64,000 bases of DNA from Mesorhizobium sp. B2-3-4. GTDB taxonomy: Bacteria; Pseudomonadota; Alphaproteobacteria; Rhizobiales; Rhizobiaceae. Below are positions 26,571-35,155 of this stretch, piece by piece. The position numbers and the translations under genes are program-made. Every line of letters starts with the position of its first letter. Position 1 is the stretch's first letter. The stretch is from the NCBI RefSeq assembly GCF_006442315.1, contig NZ_VFVY01000022.1, positions 1 to 64,000 of the forward strand. The letters are read 5' to 3'. The notes beneath the pieces are model-generated. The model did no database searches and was not told the DNA's origin. It was given only the letters and a program-made list of their open reading frames with translations.

Positions 26571-27169
26571 TCCACAGGCGGGCAGCGTTTCCAACAGACG
26601 CTCGCCCGCCCCGAGGCGCCGTGTTCACGGCGTCGTGTTCGCCACAAAGGCTTGCTGACAGTTGCATCTGCTGCGGGTTTGCGCTGGTGTTGCCGCCCTC
26701 AGCCTGGATGACGGAAAACAAACCCACCTCCGCATGTCGCGAATTGTCCCAGCCTGGGTAAGCGGTTGTCGGGAACAAGCACATACCCTCGGTCGAGGCT
26801 CCAGATCGCGCAACGCACTTCGTCGCAGACATAGTGGAGCCAAGCCGGGGTGGAGCCAAGCCGGGCCGCCCGACGCCGCCGAGCCGGTCCCGGCAACGAA
26901 CATCGGCTTACCTTACGAAAAGCAACTTCGAGCAACATTTCCGACAAGCGCGTCCCACTTCGGTCATTGGAAGCCTCCTTTGCATGTCGGCTTCGAATTC
27001 GGCTGCCGTGTTCGCACCGGAAACCGCGATGGCAAGATAGCGCAACCGATCGGGGCGCGCGCCATCTTCGCTCAGTCAGCGTCCTTGCGTGATCGGGTTA
27101 TGCCAAATCGATTGGCCGAGCCTTTGTTTCGGTGGTGGACTGTCGGCGATCCGGGAGGCGAATGAGGAA
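26571..27169. other. Intergenic region with a short tandem repeat
   Basis: About 600 bp between the ferritin-like gene and the MBL promoter. Open frames do not resemble proteins. It contains two adjacent perfect copies of the 16-bp unit GTGGAGCCAAGCCGGG (26834-26865). Confidence 0.5.
26834..26865. repeat. Two tandem copies of a 16-bp unit
   Basis: GTGGAGCCAAGCCGGG occurs twice without a gap at 26834-26849 and 26850-26865. This is likely a replication-slippage duplication. Confidence 0.85.
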
Positions 27170-27194
27170 GGAACAAGGAGGGCCGTACCAAGTT
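27170..27194 (+). promoter_or_regulatory. EcfG/RpoE2-type promoter motif
   Basis: GGAAC 27170-27174 and GTT 27192-27194, preceded by A. It lies 67 bp before the MBL-fold gene ATG. Confidence 0.6.
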
Positions 27195-27260
27195 CGGGGC
27201 GATATACCACCGCCGCCGATGAACTCGAGCGGCTGCGCAGCAACAACAGAGGCACGGATC

Positions 27261-28130
27261 ATGACCGTTCAGATTCGACTTTCCGAGATCGACCACGCCA
27301 GGCGCGAGGATCATGGCGACGGCGCCTGGAGCATCGCACCGGACCTAGGCTATTTGCGGCTGGCGATCGTCAACGTCGTGTTCTTCGGCGCACCGCGCAG
27401 CGGAGATCGGAATTGGGTGCTGATAGACACAGGGTTGCCGACGTCTCGGAGCAGCATTCTTGCAGTCGCGGAAAAGCGGTTTGGCACCAACGCGCGGCCT
27501 GCCGCGATTATCCTGACTCACGGCCATTTCGACCATGTGGGAACGGTTCTGGACCTCGCGAATAAGTGGGATGTGCCCGTCTTCGCGCACCGACTCGAGC
27601 ATCCCTATTTGGACGGAACCGAATCCTATCCGCCACCCGATCCCTGGGTCGGGGGCGGACTGATGGCGCTGCTTTCGCCGCTCTTTCCACGCGGGCCAAT
27701 CGATCTTGGCAACCGTTTAGAACTCTTGCCCGCCGACGGAACGGTCCCCGGAATGCCTGGATGGCAATGGCTGCACACACCCGGGCACGCGCCTGGGCAC
27801 ATTTCCCTCTGGCGCGAGGAAGACCGCTCGCTGATCGTAGGGGACGCTTTCATCACCACCGGTCAGGAGTCAGTCTATGAGGTCGCCGTTCAGGATCTCG
27901 AGATGCACGGTCCGCCGCGCTACTTCACGCCGGACTGGGATGCGGCGGAAAGATCTGTGAAGCATCTGGCCGCCCTGAACCCGCAGATGGTCATCACTGG
28001 ACACGGTGCAGCTGCCGCCGGAGTGGGCATGCGTAAAGCTCTTGACAGCCTGGCTGAGCGCTTCACGGTATTCGCCGTCCCGCCGAGATTGAAATTCGTA
28101 CGCGAGCCAGCGACGGCTGCAAATACCTGA
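27261..28130 (+). CDS. MBL-fold metallo-hydrolase
   Basis: 289 residues from ATG 27261 (GAGGC upstream; the frame is open before this but without signals). The metallo-beta-lactamase metal site is complete: ILTHGHFDHVGT (H-x-H-x-D-H), HTPGHAPGHISLW (His), VGDAF (Asp) and a late His in MVITGHGAAA. There is no signal peptide or rhodanese domain. Such enzymes hydrolyse thioesters, lactones or phosphodiesters; the substrate cannot be read from sequence. A stress-type promoter lies upstream. The 3' end is partly duplicated near 29090. Confidence 0.85.
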   Translation: MTVQIRLSEIDHARREDHGDGAWSIAPDLGYLRLAIVNVVFFGAPRSGDRNWVLIDTGLPTSRSSILAVAEKRFGTNARPAAIILTHGHFDHVGTVLDLANKWDVPVFAHRLEHPYLDGTESYPPPDPWVGGGLMALLSPLFPRGPIDLGNRLELLPADGTVPGMPGWQWLHTPGHAPGHISLWREEDRSLIVGDAFITTGQESVYEVAVQDLEMHGPPRYFTPDWDAAERSVKHLAALNPQMVITGHGAAAAGVGMRKALDSLAERFTVFAVPPRLKFVREPATAANT

Positions 28131-28276
28131 CGCTTGCGAGCCGCCTTCGTTCTGAATATGGGCACGTTGGGCAGACACCATCTCTCGAGCAGGTAGTTAT
28201 CCGTAGAGAATCGCGCGCCCATCGTCGCCCACAACTGTGACAAGCGGAACAATTCGGGGAGGCGCCAGTTAGGGCG
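28076..28276. repeat. Copy A of a diverged duplication (MBL 3' end plus promoter)
   Basis: Begins in the last codons of the MBL gene (encoding LKFVREPATAANT) and ends with GCGGAAC, then GGGAGGCGCCAGTTAGGG. The two ends closely match 29086-29282, while the middle is diverged. Confidence 0.65.
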
Positions 28277-28470
28277 TCGCTCACCGCAGGGCGACTGCGG
28301 TCAGCCCCCGCAATCCTGCGTCAGGATCAGACGTCACATGGAACACGAGTACCCTGAAGGAGGCGTCCTCTGCCAGCGAGCCGGCCGGCAAGAAGTGTTC
28401 TTGCCCACACGCGTCGGCATTCGCCAGGACTGGCATAATCCGCACATGGCCCCAACCCGTGGAGGAACCA
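28131..28470. other. Intergenic region holding duplication copy A and the yidB promoter
   Basis: About 340 bp. It holds most of repeat copy A with the stress-type promoter motif at 28246-28270. No gene was seen. Confidence 0.5.
28246..28270 (+). promoter_or_regulatory. EcfG/RpoE2-type promoter motif (in repeat copy A)
   Basis: GGAAC 28246-28250 and GTT 28268-28270, preceded by A, 200 bp upstream of yidB. The same motif with the same flank is found in copy B upstream of cyoA. Confidence 0.55.
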
Positions 28471-28923
28471 ATGGCAAATCTCGGAAGATTGGCTATCGCG
28501 ATGCTTGGCGTTCTGGCTTACCAAAATCGTGACAAGCTCAGCGAGTTGATTCCGGAAGCGGGATTCCTTAATCCAAACGACCCGCAACGCAGAATTCTGG
28601 CTCAGATAACAAATGGCGTGTCCACGGCTGACCTTGGTGAGATCCTCGACCAGTTGAGGGAGGTGGGGGCAGGATCGAAGGTCGATTCGTGGGTTGGCAG
28701 TGGGCCAAACCAGCCACTCGAGCCGAGGGACGTCGAAGCGGCAGTGGACGAAGGGACACTCACGTCCATTTCGATGCAGACGGGTCTTGCGCGCGAGGAG
28801 CTAATCAGAAGGATTACGAGGGATCTACCTGAGACAGTCGATGACATGACGCCGAACGGTGAATGGCCGCCTGAGCCGACACAGGGCTTGGATAAATCCA
28901 TCCTGTTCGACCATGTATCTTAG
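28471..28923 (+). CDS. yidB: YidB-family (DUF937) protein
   Basis: 150 residues from ATG 28471, immediately preceded by GGAGGAACCA. Matches YidB/DUF937: a hydrophobic N-terminus (MANLGRLAIAMLGVLAYQN), STADLGEILDQLREVGAGSK, then the conserved VDSWVGSGPNQPL and the C-terminal helix-rich EELIRRITRDLPETVDDMTP, ending NGEWP. The domain is small and helical; its role is unknown. Similar proteins are stress-induced in rhizobia. Confidence 0.85.
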   Translation: MANLGRLAIAMLGVLAYQNRDKLSELIPEAGFLNPNDPQRRILAQITNGVSTADLGEILDQLREVGAGSKVDSWVGSGPNQPLEPRDVEAAVDEGTLTSISMQTGLAREELIRRITRDLPETVDDMTPNGEWPPEPTQGLDKSILFDHVS

Positions 28924-29085
28924 AGACGGCCAGGAATGCAGCCGGCCAAGGTAGGGTCATCGGGCCAGCTTCAACCAGTCAGACAGCCTGCAACCGCAAA
29001 TCCAGCGGCCTTTGGAAAGCTTCACCCTGTCGCGGCTTCCACCCGCTTGCATGGGATGGTCGACTTACCCGTACTCCATCGCTGC

Positions 29086-29282
29086 CCCGCCAATTAAAAT
29101 TTGTGCACGAGCCAGCGACGGTCAGAAATAGCTGAGCCTGACTGCCACCACTGTTCCAAATTCGGCCAGGTCGAAATCCGGGCGGGTGGCACCAGATAAC
29201 AGCGAACTGCTCTTTCCGGAATCCGCTCGATCGCCGACGACCAGCACAGGCGGAACAAACCTGGGAGGCGCCAGTTAGGGCT
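29086..29282. repeat. Copy B of the diverged duplication
   Basis: One frame still encodes LKFVHEPATVRNS, the counterpart of the MBL C-terminus, and the right end repeats GCGGAAC and GGGAGGCGCCAGTTAGGG. It places a copy of the promoter directly upstream of cyoA. Confidence 0.65.
29252..29276 (+). promoter_or_regulatory. EcfG/RpoE2-type promoter motif (in repeat copy B)
   Basis: GGAAC 29252-29256 and GTT 29274-29276, preceded by A, 69 bp upstream of the cyoA start. Confidence 0.6.
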
Positions 29283-29344
29283 TTCGTTCGGCGGAGGGCG
29301 GCCCCGGCCATGCGCCTTGAAGTTGGTTCAGAGGAAAACTTCAG

Positions 29345-30361
29345 ATGGAGAGTGCGAAGAGCTCGTGCCCCACAGACGCGTCCTTTCCGGGATTGCTGGC
29401 GAAGTTAGTACTGCTGCCATCCGGCTGCATGCTGATGCGGCTACTGGGTTGGATTCCCGCAATCGCAATCTTATCGAGTTGCGCGGGCGGCGTGCTCGAC
29501 CCGCAGGGCCCCGTTGGCTCGGCCAACCGCATGATCCTCTTGAACTCACTGGCGGTGATGCTGGTGATCGTTGTTCCAACGCTTGTTGGACTCCTGGCAG
29601 TCGCCTGGAAATTTCGCGCCTCCAACAGCAACGCCCCCTACGACCCGGACTTCACCTATTCCGGGCGCATCGAGTTGATCGTCTGGTCGATTCCCACGCT
29701 TACCATCCTTTTTCTTGGCGGGCTGATTTACTACGGATCCTACCAGCTCGATCCGCGCAAACCCATCCTCTCCGCGCAGCCGCCGCTCGACATTCAGGTG
29801 GTGTCGCTGGACTGGAAATGGCTGTTCCTCTATCCCGAGCAGGGCGTGGGCGCTGTCAATCAATTGGTTATACCCGCCGGCGTTCCGGTGCATTTCAAGT
29901 TGACTTCGGCCAGCGTGATGAACACATTCTTCGTGCCCCAGCTTGGCAGCATGATCTACGTCATGAACGGCATGCAGACCGAGCTGCATCTGCAGGCCGA
30001 CCGCGAGGGCAGCTTTTTCGGTCAGTCGGCGCACTTCAGCGGCGACGGCTTTTCGGATATGAACTTCAATGTGAGCGCGGTCTCAGCCGATGCCTTCGCC
30101 CGCTGGGCCTCGTCGCTGCGTGGCGGCGGCGGCGTGCTCAACGCCAATGCTTATCGCGAACTCGCCCGGCAAAGCACAGACGTGGCGCCAGCTTCCTTCG
30201 GTCATGTGCAGCCTGGGCTGTTCGACGCAGTCGTTCGGCAGACATTGCCGCCGGGTCCGGGGCCCGCTGAGAGCGCCGCGGGCGGCGAGTCACAGGCGAG
30301 CCCAAAGGCATTACCCGCGGCGGCGGCGCCGATGGCCCATCATCTGCAAGGGGAAGAATGA
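29345..30361 (+). CDS. cyoA: Cytochrome bo3 ubiquinol oxidase subunit II
   Basis: 338 residues; GAGG precedes ATG 29345 by 10 nt, giving a longer leader than usual (ATG 29429 is an alternative without signal). There is a lipoprotein signal with lipobox LSSC, then two membrane segments (about residues 63-85 and 105-127) and a periplasmic cupredoxin domain (VVSLDWKWLFLYPEQGVGAV to STFFVPQLGSMIYVMNGMQT-like). The CuA cysteines and histidines of cytochrome c oxidases are absent, as expected for a quinol oxidase. First gene of cyoABCD. Confidence 0.92.
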   Translation: MESAKSSCPTDASFPGLLAKLVLLPSGCMLMRLLGWIPAIAILSSCAGGVLDPQGPVGSANRMILLNSLAVMLVIVVPTLVGLLAVAWKFRASNSNAPYDPDFTYSGRIELIVWSIPTLTILFLGGLIYYGSYQLDPRKPILSAQPPLDIQVVSLDWKWLFLYPEQGVGAVNQLVIPAGVPVHFKLTSASVMNTFFVPQLGSMIYVMNGMQTELHLQADREGSFFGQSAHFSGDGFSDMNFNVSAVSADAFARWASSLRGGGGVLNANAYRELARQSTDVAPASFGHVQPGLFDAVVRQTLPPGPGPAESAAGGESQASPKALPAAAAPMAHHLQGEE

Positions 30362-32367
30362 CGATGCTGGGCAAGCTCGATTGGTCAGCCATTCCTTTCA
30401 ATCAACCCATCCCACTCGGCGCGGCACTCGGCGTCTTCCTGGCAGCAGCCGCCATGCTTGGCTGGATGACGGTGAAGGGCTACTGGCCCTATTTGTGGCG
30501 CGAGTGGATAACCTCGGTAGACCACAAGCGCATCGGCGTCATGTACATTGTTCTGGCGATGCTCATGCTTTTGCGTGGCTTCATCGATGCCATCATGATG
30601 CGCACGCAACAGGTGCTGGCGATCCACGGGCCGGGCTACCTGCCGCCGGAGCATTACGACCAGATCTTTTCCGCGCACGGCACGATAATGATCTTCTTCG
30701 CGGCGATGCCGTTTATGATCGGCCTGATGAATTTCGTCGTGCCGCTGCAGCTTGGCATACGCGATGTCGCTTTTCCGACGCTTAATTCCGTCAGCTTCTG
30801 GCTGACGGCTTCCGGAGCCCTGCTGGTCAACATCTCACTTGTGATCGGTGAGTTCGCGCGCACCGGCTGGCTGCCTTATGCCCCTTTGTCGGAAACCACC
30901 TACTCGCCGGGCGTAGGTGTCGATTATTATCTTTGGGCGATCCAGATCTCCGGCGTCGGCACACTGCTCACCGGCGTTAACCTGGTGACGACCATCCTCA
31001 AGATGCGCGCGCCGGGAATGGGCTATCTGCGAATGCCGATGTTCTGCTGGACCTCGCTCGCGTCCAACCTGCTCATTGTCGCAGCCTTCCCGATCCTTAC
31101 CGCCACGCTCGCAATGCTGACGCTGGACCGGTATCTCGGCTTCCACTTCTTCACTAACGAAGCCGGCGGAAATCAGATGATGTTCGTCAACCTGATCTGG
31201 GCGTGGGGCCATCCCGAGGTATATATCCTGGTGCTTCCTGCCTTCGGTATCTATTCCGAGGTCTTTTCGACGTTCTCGTCAAAGCCGCTGTTCGGATACC
31301 GTTCGATGGTCGCGGCCACGATGTTTATCTGCATCGTCTCGTTCATGGTCTGGCTGCACCATTTCTTCACCATGGGCGCAGGAGCGGACGTCAATGCCGC
31401 CTTCGGCATCGCCACGTCGGTCATCGCGGTCGGTACGGGCGTGAAGATCTACAATTGGCTCTTCACCATGTATGGCGGGCGCGTTCGCTTCGACACGCCG
31501 ATGCTTTGGGCCCTGGCGTTCGTGACCACCTTCACGGTCGGCGGAATGACCGGGGTCCTGCTTGCCGTCCCACCTGCCGACTTCGTGCTGCACAACTCCC
31601 TTTTCCTCGTTGCGCATTTCCACAACGTCATCATTTCGGGCGTGCTGTTTGGCGCTTTCGCCGGCTTCACCTACTGGTTTCCCAAGGCGTTTGGCTTCCG
31701 GTTGCATGAAGGCTGGGGAAAAGCGGCATTTTGGGTCACCTTGGCCGGCTACATTCTGGTCTTCGTCCCACTCTACATCGTCGGTCTGCTGGGAATGACA
31801 CGGCGCCTGCAACATATCGACATGGATCTTTGGGCGCCGTGGCTAAGGGTGGCCGCGTTTGGCGTTCTGGTGATGATCGCCGGCGCCGCACTGCAGATCA
31901 CACAGCTTCTCGTTTCGATTCGGCGTCGCGACAAGCTTCGCGATGAGACAGGCGACCCCTGGGATGGACGTTCGCTTGAGTGGTCGACATCATCCCCTCC
32001 CCCCGTCTTCAACTATGCTCGGCTGCCTCACGTCGAAGGCGAAGAGCCCTACTGGCGCATCAAGCAACGGGCTAGTGAGGAGCATAGTCCCGACAGGGGT
32101 GAAGCATACGAGCCGATCGAGATGCCGCGCAACAGCCCGACTGGCTTCGTCACCGCCTTCTTCAGCACACTCATCGGCTTCGCGCTGATTTGGCACATAT
32201 GGTGGCTGGCGGTTGTCGGCTTCATCGGCGCATACGCGACCTTCGTCATCTTCGCCTGGCGCGATCACGGGGACTATGAAATCCCCGCCAACGAGGTTGC
32301 GCGCATCGATCACGACCACATGGCAGCGCGGTCTACCTTGCTGCGGAGTCGGGAGCGCCCGGCATGA
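30358..32367 (+). CDS. cyoB: Cytochrome bo3 ubiquinol oxidase subunit I
   Basis: 669 residues, overlapping cyoA by 4 nt (ATGA). Proton-pumping catalytic subunit with about 15 membrane segments. Visible sites: quinol-site R-G-F-x-D (LRGFIDAIMMR), low-spin heme His in FSAHGTIMIFF, CuB/heme-o3 region WAWGHPEVYILVLP with the His-Tyr pair, HH in MVWLHHFFTMGAGA, and VAHFHNVIISG with two His. Length matches E. coli CyoB (663). It takes electrons from ubiquinol and reduces oxygen to water. No heme O synthase (cyoE) follows, so heme O must be made from another locus. Confidence 0.95.
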   Translation: MTMLGKLDWSAIPFNQPIPLGAALGVFLAAAAMLGWMTVKGYWPYLWREWITSVDHKRIGVMYIVLAMLMLLRGFIDAIMMRTQQVLAIHGPGYLPPEHYDQIFSAHGTIMIFFAAMPFMIGLMNFVVPLQLGIRDVAFPTLNSVSFWLTASGALLVNISLVIGEFARTGWLPYAPLSETTYSPGVGVDYYLWAIQISGVGTLLTGVNLVTTILKMRAPGMGYLRMPMFCWTSLASNLLIVAAFPILTATLAMLTLDRYLGFHFFTNEAGGNQMMFVNLIWAWGHPEVYILVLPAFGIYSEVFSTFSSKPLFGYRSMVAATMFICIVSFMVWLHHFFTMGAGADVNAAFGIATSVIAVGTGVKIYNWLFTMYGGRVRFDTPMLWALAFVTTFTVGGMTGVLLAVPPADFVLHNSLFLVAHFHNVIISGVLFGAFAGFTYWFPKAFGFRLHEGWGKAAFWVTLAGYILVFVPLYIVGLLGMTRRLQHIDMDLWAPWLRVAAFGVLVMIAGAALQITQLLVSIRRRDKLRDETGDPWDGRSLEWSTSSPPPVFNYARLPHVEGEEPYWRIKQRASEEHSPDRGEAYEPIEMPRNSPTGFVTAFFSTLIGFALIWHIWWLAVVGFIGAYATFVIFAWRDHGDYEIPANEVARIDHDHMAARSTLLRSRERPA

Positions 32368-33041
32368 CCAATCACGCGTTCTCCAGCGACATCAGCCCCG
32401 CCAGCCAGACACTCGACCCACACGAGCTTGGCGGGCATGCCGCAAGATCCGCAACCGGCCATGGAGAAGGCGGCCCGGCCTCGAAGTTCGTCACCGTCGC
32501 CTATGGATTCTGGATCTTTCTCCTGTCCGACATCATCATGTTCTCGGCGCTCTTCGCCGCCTACGCCGTGCTGGCCAAGGCGACCGCAGGCGGTCCGACC
32601 GGCAAGGACCTGTTCGAGCCCGCACGCGTTGCGGTTCAGACGGGCCTTCTGCTCACTTCGAGCTTCACCGGTGGCCTGGCGACGCTCGCGGCCTACCGCA
32701 GATCGATGGCTGCCACGCAGCTTTGGCTATTCGTCACGGGCCTGCTCGGGGCGGCCTTTCTGTTTCTGGAGATGCAGGAGTTCGCGGTGATGATCGGCCT
32801 TCAGGCTGGCCCATCGCGCAGCGCATTTCTTTCAGCCTTCTTCGCGCTCGTCGGTTGCCACGGCGCCCATGTCAGTCTGGGCCTGCTCTGGCTAGGCACC
32901 ATGATGGCGCAGCTGTGGGTGAAAGGCTTTCGGGCAGACATTTTGCGGCGCCTCCACTGCTTCGGGCTCTTCTGGCACGCGCTCGACATAATTTGGGTTG
33001 CCATCTTCACTCTGGTCTATCTGCTGGGAGCATCGTCATGA
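32364..33041 (+). CDS. cyoC: Cytochrome bo3 ubiquinol oxidase subunit III
   Basis: 225 residues, overlapping cyoB by 4 nt. A His-rich N-terminal tail is followed by five membrane segments, with the COX3-type FGFWIFLLSD-like motif (YGFWIFLLSDIIMFSALFAA), the GCHGAHVSLGLLWLG segment and the closing HCFGLFWHALDIIWVAIF. Structural subunit of the oxidase. Confidence 0.93.
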   Translation: MTNHAFSSDISPASQTLDPHELGGHAARSATGHGEGGPASKFVTVAYGFWIFLLSDIIMFSALFAAYAVLAKATAGGPTGKDLFEPARVAVQTGLLLTSSFTGGLATLAAYRRSMAATQLWLFVTGLLGAAFLFLEMQEFAVMIGLQAGPSRSAFLSAFFALVGCHGAHVSLGLLWLGTMMAQLWVKGFRADILRRLHCFGLFWHALDIIWVAIFTLVYLLGASS

Positions 33042-33448
33042 CCAAGATCGCGAGCAAGACGGGCGAGATAAAAGACCGCCGCGATTCAGCACCGGGCGAG
33101 GAACGCATAACCGAAAACGAACTGGCCGGCGGCCTTGCGGGCTACCTGCTTGGCTTCGGCCTCGCGATCCTGCTCACCATTGCGTCGTTCCTGGCGGCTC
33201 GAACCGACCTGATTTACCAGCCGGCGGTCGTCTCGGCCCTGGTGGTGCTCGCTGTTGCGCAGATGGGTGTGCATCTTGTCTTCTTTCTGCACCTGACCAC
33301 CGGGCCGGACAACACCAACAACATCCTGGCCCTGGCCTTCGGCGTGTTGATTGTGGCGCTAGTGGTTCTGGGCTCGATCTGGATCATGGCTCACCTGGAT
33401 GAGAACATGGTTGTCATGACGCCCCACCAAGCCGGAACCATGCCTTAA
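33038..33448 (+). CDS. cyoD: Cytochrome bo3 ubiquinol oxidase subunit IV
   Basis: 136 residues from ATG 33038, overlapping cyoC by 4 nt, with GGGAG upstream; the same frame is open upstream inside cyoB/cyoC but that is shadow. A polar N-terminus (about 35 residues) precedes three membrane segments, with the family motifs GYLLGFGLAILLTIASF and AQMGVHLVFFLHL. Small stabilising subunit. Confidence 0.93.
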   Translation: MTKIASKTGEIKDRRDSAPGEERITENELAGGLAGYLLGFGLAILLTIASFLAARTDLIYQPAVVSALVVLAVAQMGVHLVFFLHLTTGPDNTNNILALAFGVLIVALVVLGSIWIMAHLDENMVVMTPHQAGTMP

Positions 33449-33463
33449 ATCGCATGCAGCAAA

Positions 33464-33502
33464 GGCAGTCATGTGGATGATGTGCTTGTGCGACTGACTG
33501 CC
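33464..33502 (+). terminator. Hairpin after cyoD, possible terminator
   Basis: GGCAGTCA and TGACTGCC form an 8-bp stem around a 23-nt loop, 16 nt after the cyoD stop. There is no clear T-run, so intrinsic termination is uncertain. Confidence 0.35.
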
Positions 33503-33638
33503 CCCCATTTCGCCGGCCACCGGTGCCGCGATTGCTGAAGATGCGGGACTCTAGCGCAAACCCGCTATCATCCGTGTGATCGATTTGTCCGACACCCCGT
33601 CCGCGAGAAATGCCTATTCACTGAAACCTAACCGGGAG

Positions 33639-33663
33639 AACTTCAGTGCAGCGACCGCGTTCC
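33639..33663 (-). promoter_or_regulatory. EcfG/RpoE2-type promoter motif, no gene downstream
   Basis: Minus strand: GGAAC 33663-33659, 17 nt, GTT 33641-33639, preceded by A. Transcription would run towards the cyoD 3' end. Either a chance match or the promoter of an unannotated or antisense RNA. Confidence 0.35.
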
Positions 33664-33914
33664 TGGCGGCGCGCATTATAGTGTTCCAGGGCCGGGCACC
33701 CGGTGCGCGGCCTTGATGCCTTGCTGCCCTAAAAGACTGCTGCTGTTATTCCCGATACCTTAAATCAAGCTCGACGCCGGTAGAACGCTCTATGCGTGGG
33801 ATCATGCCGCGCGGTGGCCCTCCACCGCCGTCAATATGTAGCGCATTCCGAATTGCCGAAGCGAAGATAACCACGCGAGGTTGATCGTTTCGGAATCCCC
33901 TTTGCGGCCCGCCG

Positions 33915-33939
33915 GGAACTTTTGGCGCAAATAATAGTT
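33915..33939 (+). promoter_or_regulatory. EcfG/RpoE2-type promoter motif
   Basis: GGAAC 33915-33919 and GTT 33937-33939, preceded by A, 30 bp before the start of the Crp/Fnr gene. Confidence 0.6.
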
Positions 33940-33968
33940 CGGTCACCAACATCAGCTAGGTAGTCAAT

Positions 33969-34709
33969 TTGTCTCCCACCTCATCCTCGGATGTACTCAT
34001 TCGCAAGCTTCAGACCATCTCGGATCTTCGAGAGGCCGATAGCGGCGTTCTGAGAGGTATACCGATCCAGGAGAGGGAATATTTGGCCAACCACGATCTG
34101 GTGCGCGAGGGCGACCGTCCTGTGTACTCGTTTGTTGTTCTGGATGGCCTGGTTGGCTCCACCAAACATACGGGCGAAGGCAAGCGACAAATCACCTCCT
34201 TCTTCGTGGCGGGCGACATTCCTGATCTGCATGGGCTGCATCTGGCGGTTATGGACTGTAACTTCACGACCCTTACGCCGGCTCGAATAGGCTTCATGCG
34301 GCACGACACTCTGCGCAGCATTTGCGATCAGCACCCCCGCATTGCCACCTCTTTTTGGAGGTCGACGTTGATAGATGCAGCGATATACAGGGAGTGGGTC
34401 ACCAATGTGGGAAGACGTGAGGCCTATACCCGCATGGCTCACATTCTGTGCGAACTGATTTTTCGCTTGCGCTCCGTCGGGCGCATTCAGGATCACGTAG
34501 CGGATCTTCCCATCACTCAGGCAGCCCTGGGCGATGCATTGGGTCTGTCTACGGTCCACGTCAACCGGATGCTCCAGGAACTACGACGAAGCGGCCTCAT
34601 CGCTACCTCAGGATCAAAAGTGCATGCCATGGACTGGGCCGGCCTCACTCACGCAGGAGATTTCGACGCCACCTACCTGCATCAACGTAACCTCGCGGAT
34701 CAGTGGTGA
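33969..34709 (+). CDS. Crp/Fnr-family transcriptional regulator
   Basis: 246 residues from a TTG at 33969 (AGG eight nt upstream). There is a cyclic-nucleotide-binding-like beta-barrel (residues about 30-120, with YSFVVLDGLVGSTKHTGEGK), a dimerisation helix and a C-terminal winged HTH (ITQAALGDALGLSTVHVNRMLQELRRSGLI). The Cys cluster of oxygen-sensing FNR is not present at the N-terminus, so it is not a classical FNR; the signal is unknown. Rhizobial proteins of this type often regulate stress or respiration. It is preceded by a stress-type promoter and followed by a DUF6894 gene. Confidence 0.85.
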   Translation: MSPTSSSDVLIRKLQTISDLREADSGVLRGIPIQEREYLANHDLVREGDRPVYSFVVLDGLVGSTKHTGEGKRQITSFFVAGDIPDLHGLHLAVMDCNFTTLTPARIGFMRHDTLRSICDQHPRIATSFWRSTLIDAAIYREWVTNVGRREAYTRMAHILCELIFRLRSVGRIQDHVADLPITQAALGDALGLSTVHVNRMLQELRRSGLIATSGSKVHAMDWAGLTHAGDFDATYLHQRNLADQW

Positions 34710-34722
34710 CGGAAGCCCTCCG

Positions 34723-34959
34723 ATGGCACGATTTTACTTTGACAGCGGCGATCGCGATCTGACCTTCGAAGACGAAATAGGCGTCGAATGCGCCGGCCTG
34801 GCAGAGGTCCGCCGCGCGGGATTCGAAGGCCTTATCGACCTTACGAGGGAGTCACTGAAAAGCGTCGATGGCCAGCAATTGTTTGTCGAAGTGCGTGATG
34901 AAAATGGCGACAAGATTATGCGGTTGAGCCTCTTACTCCGAGTCAAGTTGTTGAAGTAG
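34723..34959 (+). CDS. DUF6894 small protein
   Basis: 78 residues from ATG 34723, 13 nt after the Crp/Fnr stop. Pattern MARFYFDSGDRDLTFEDEIG with the closing VEVRDENGDKIMRLSLLLRV fits DUF6894, a small alpha/beta family abundant in rhizobia and of unknown function. Probably cotranscribed with the regulator. Confidence 0.8.
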   Translation: MARFYFDSGDRDLTFEDEIGVECAGLAEVRRAGFEGLIDLTRESLKSVDGQQLFVEVRDENGDKIMRLSLLLRVKLLK

Positions 34960-35155
34960 ATTGAACTCTAAGCTCACCGTCAGGCCGAGCGGGTTAAGAC
35001 TGCACACATCCGCTGCGGGCAAAGTCTGCAGTTGCTTCGACAGCTTGGTGCCATGATAAGGATGGCGATTGACGGCCTACAGCAGCCGTAGCGAATGTTC
35101 TTCAGCTGTACGCTCGTGTTGTACGCTGCGTCGGCTCGTCGGCGCGGTCTTTCGA

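Larger units (their letters stand above)
28924..29344. other. Intergenic region holding duplication copy B and the cyo promoter
   Basis: About 420 bp between yidB and cyoA. From about 29086 it carries a degraded copy of the MBL gene 3' end and its downstream promoter. No intact gene was seen. Confidence 0.5.
33449..33968. other. Intergenic region between cyoD and the Crp/Fnr gene
   Basis: About 520 bp. It holds a hairpin just after cyoD (33464-33502), a leftward stress-type promoter motif (33663-33639) with no gene in front of it, and a rightward one (33915-33939) for the Crp/Fnr gene. No protein-coding frame is supported. Confidence 0.55.

Noticed and set aside
26834..26865. Tandem 16-bp repeat as a CRISPR or iteron array
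   Set aside because: Only two copies with no spacer; no cas or rep gene nearby.
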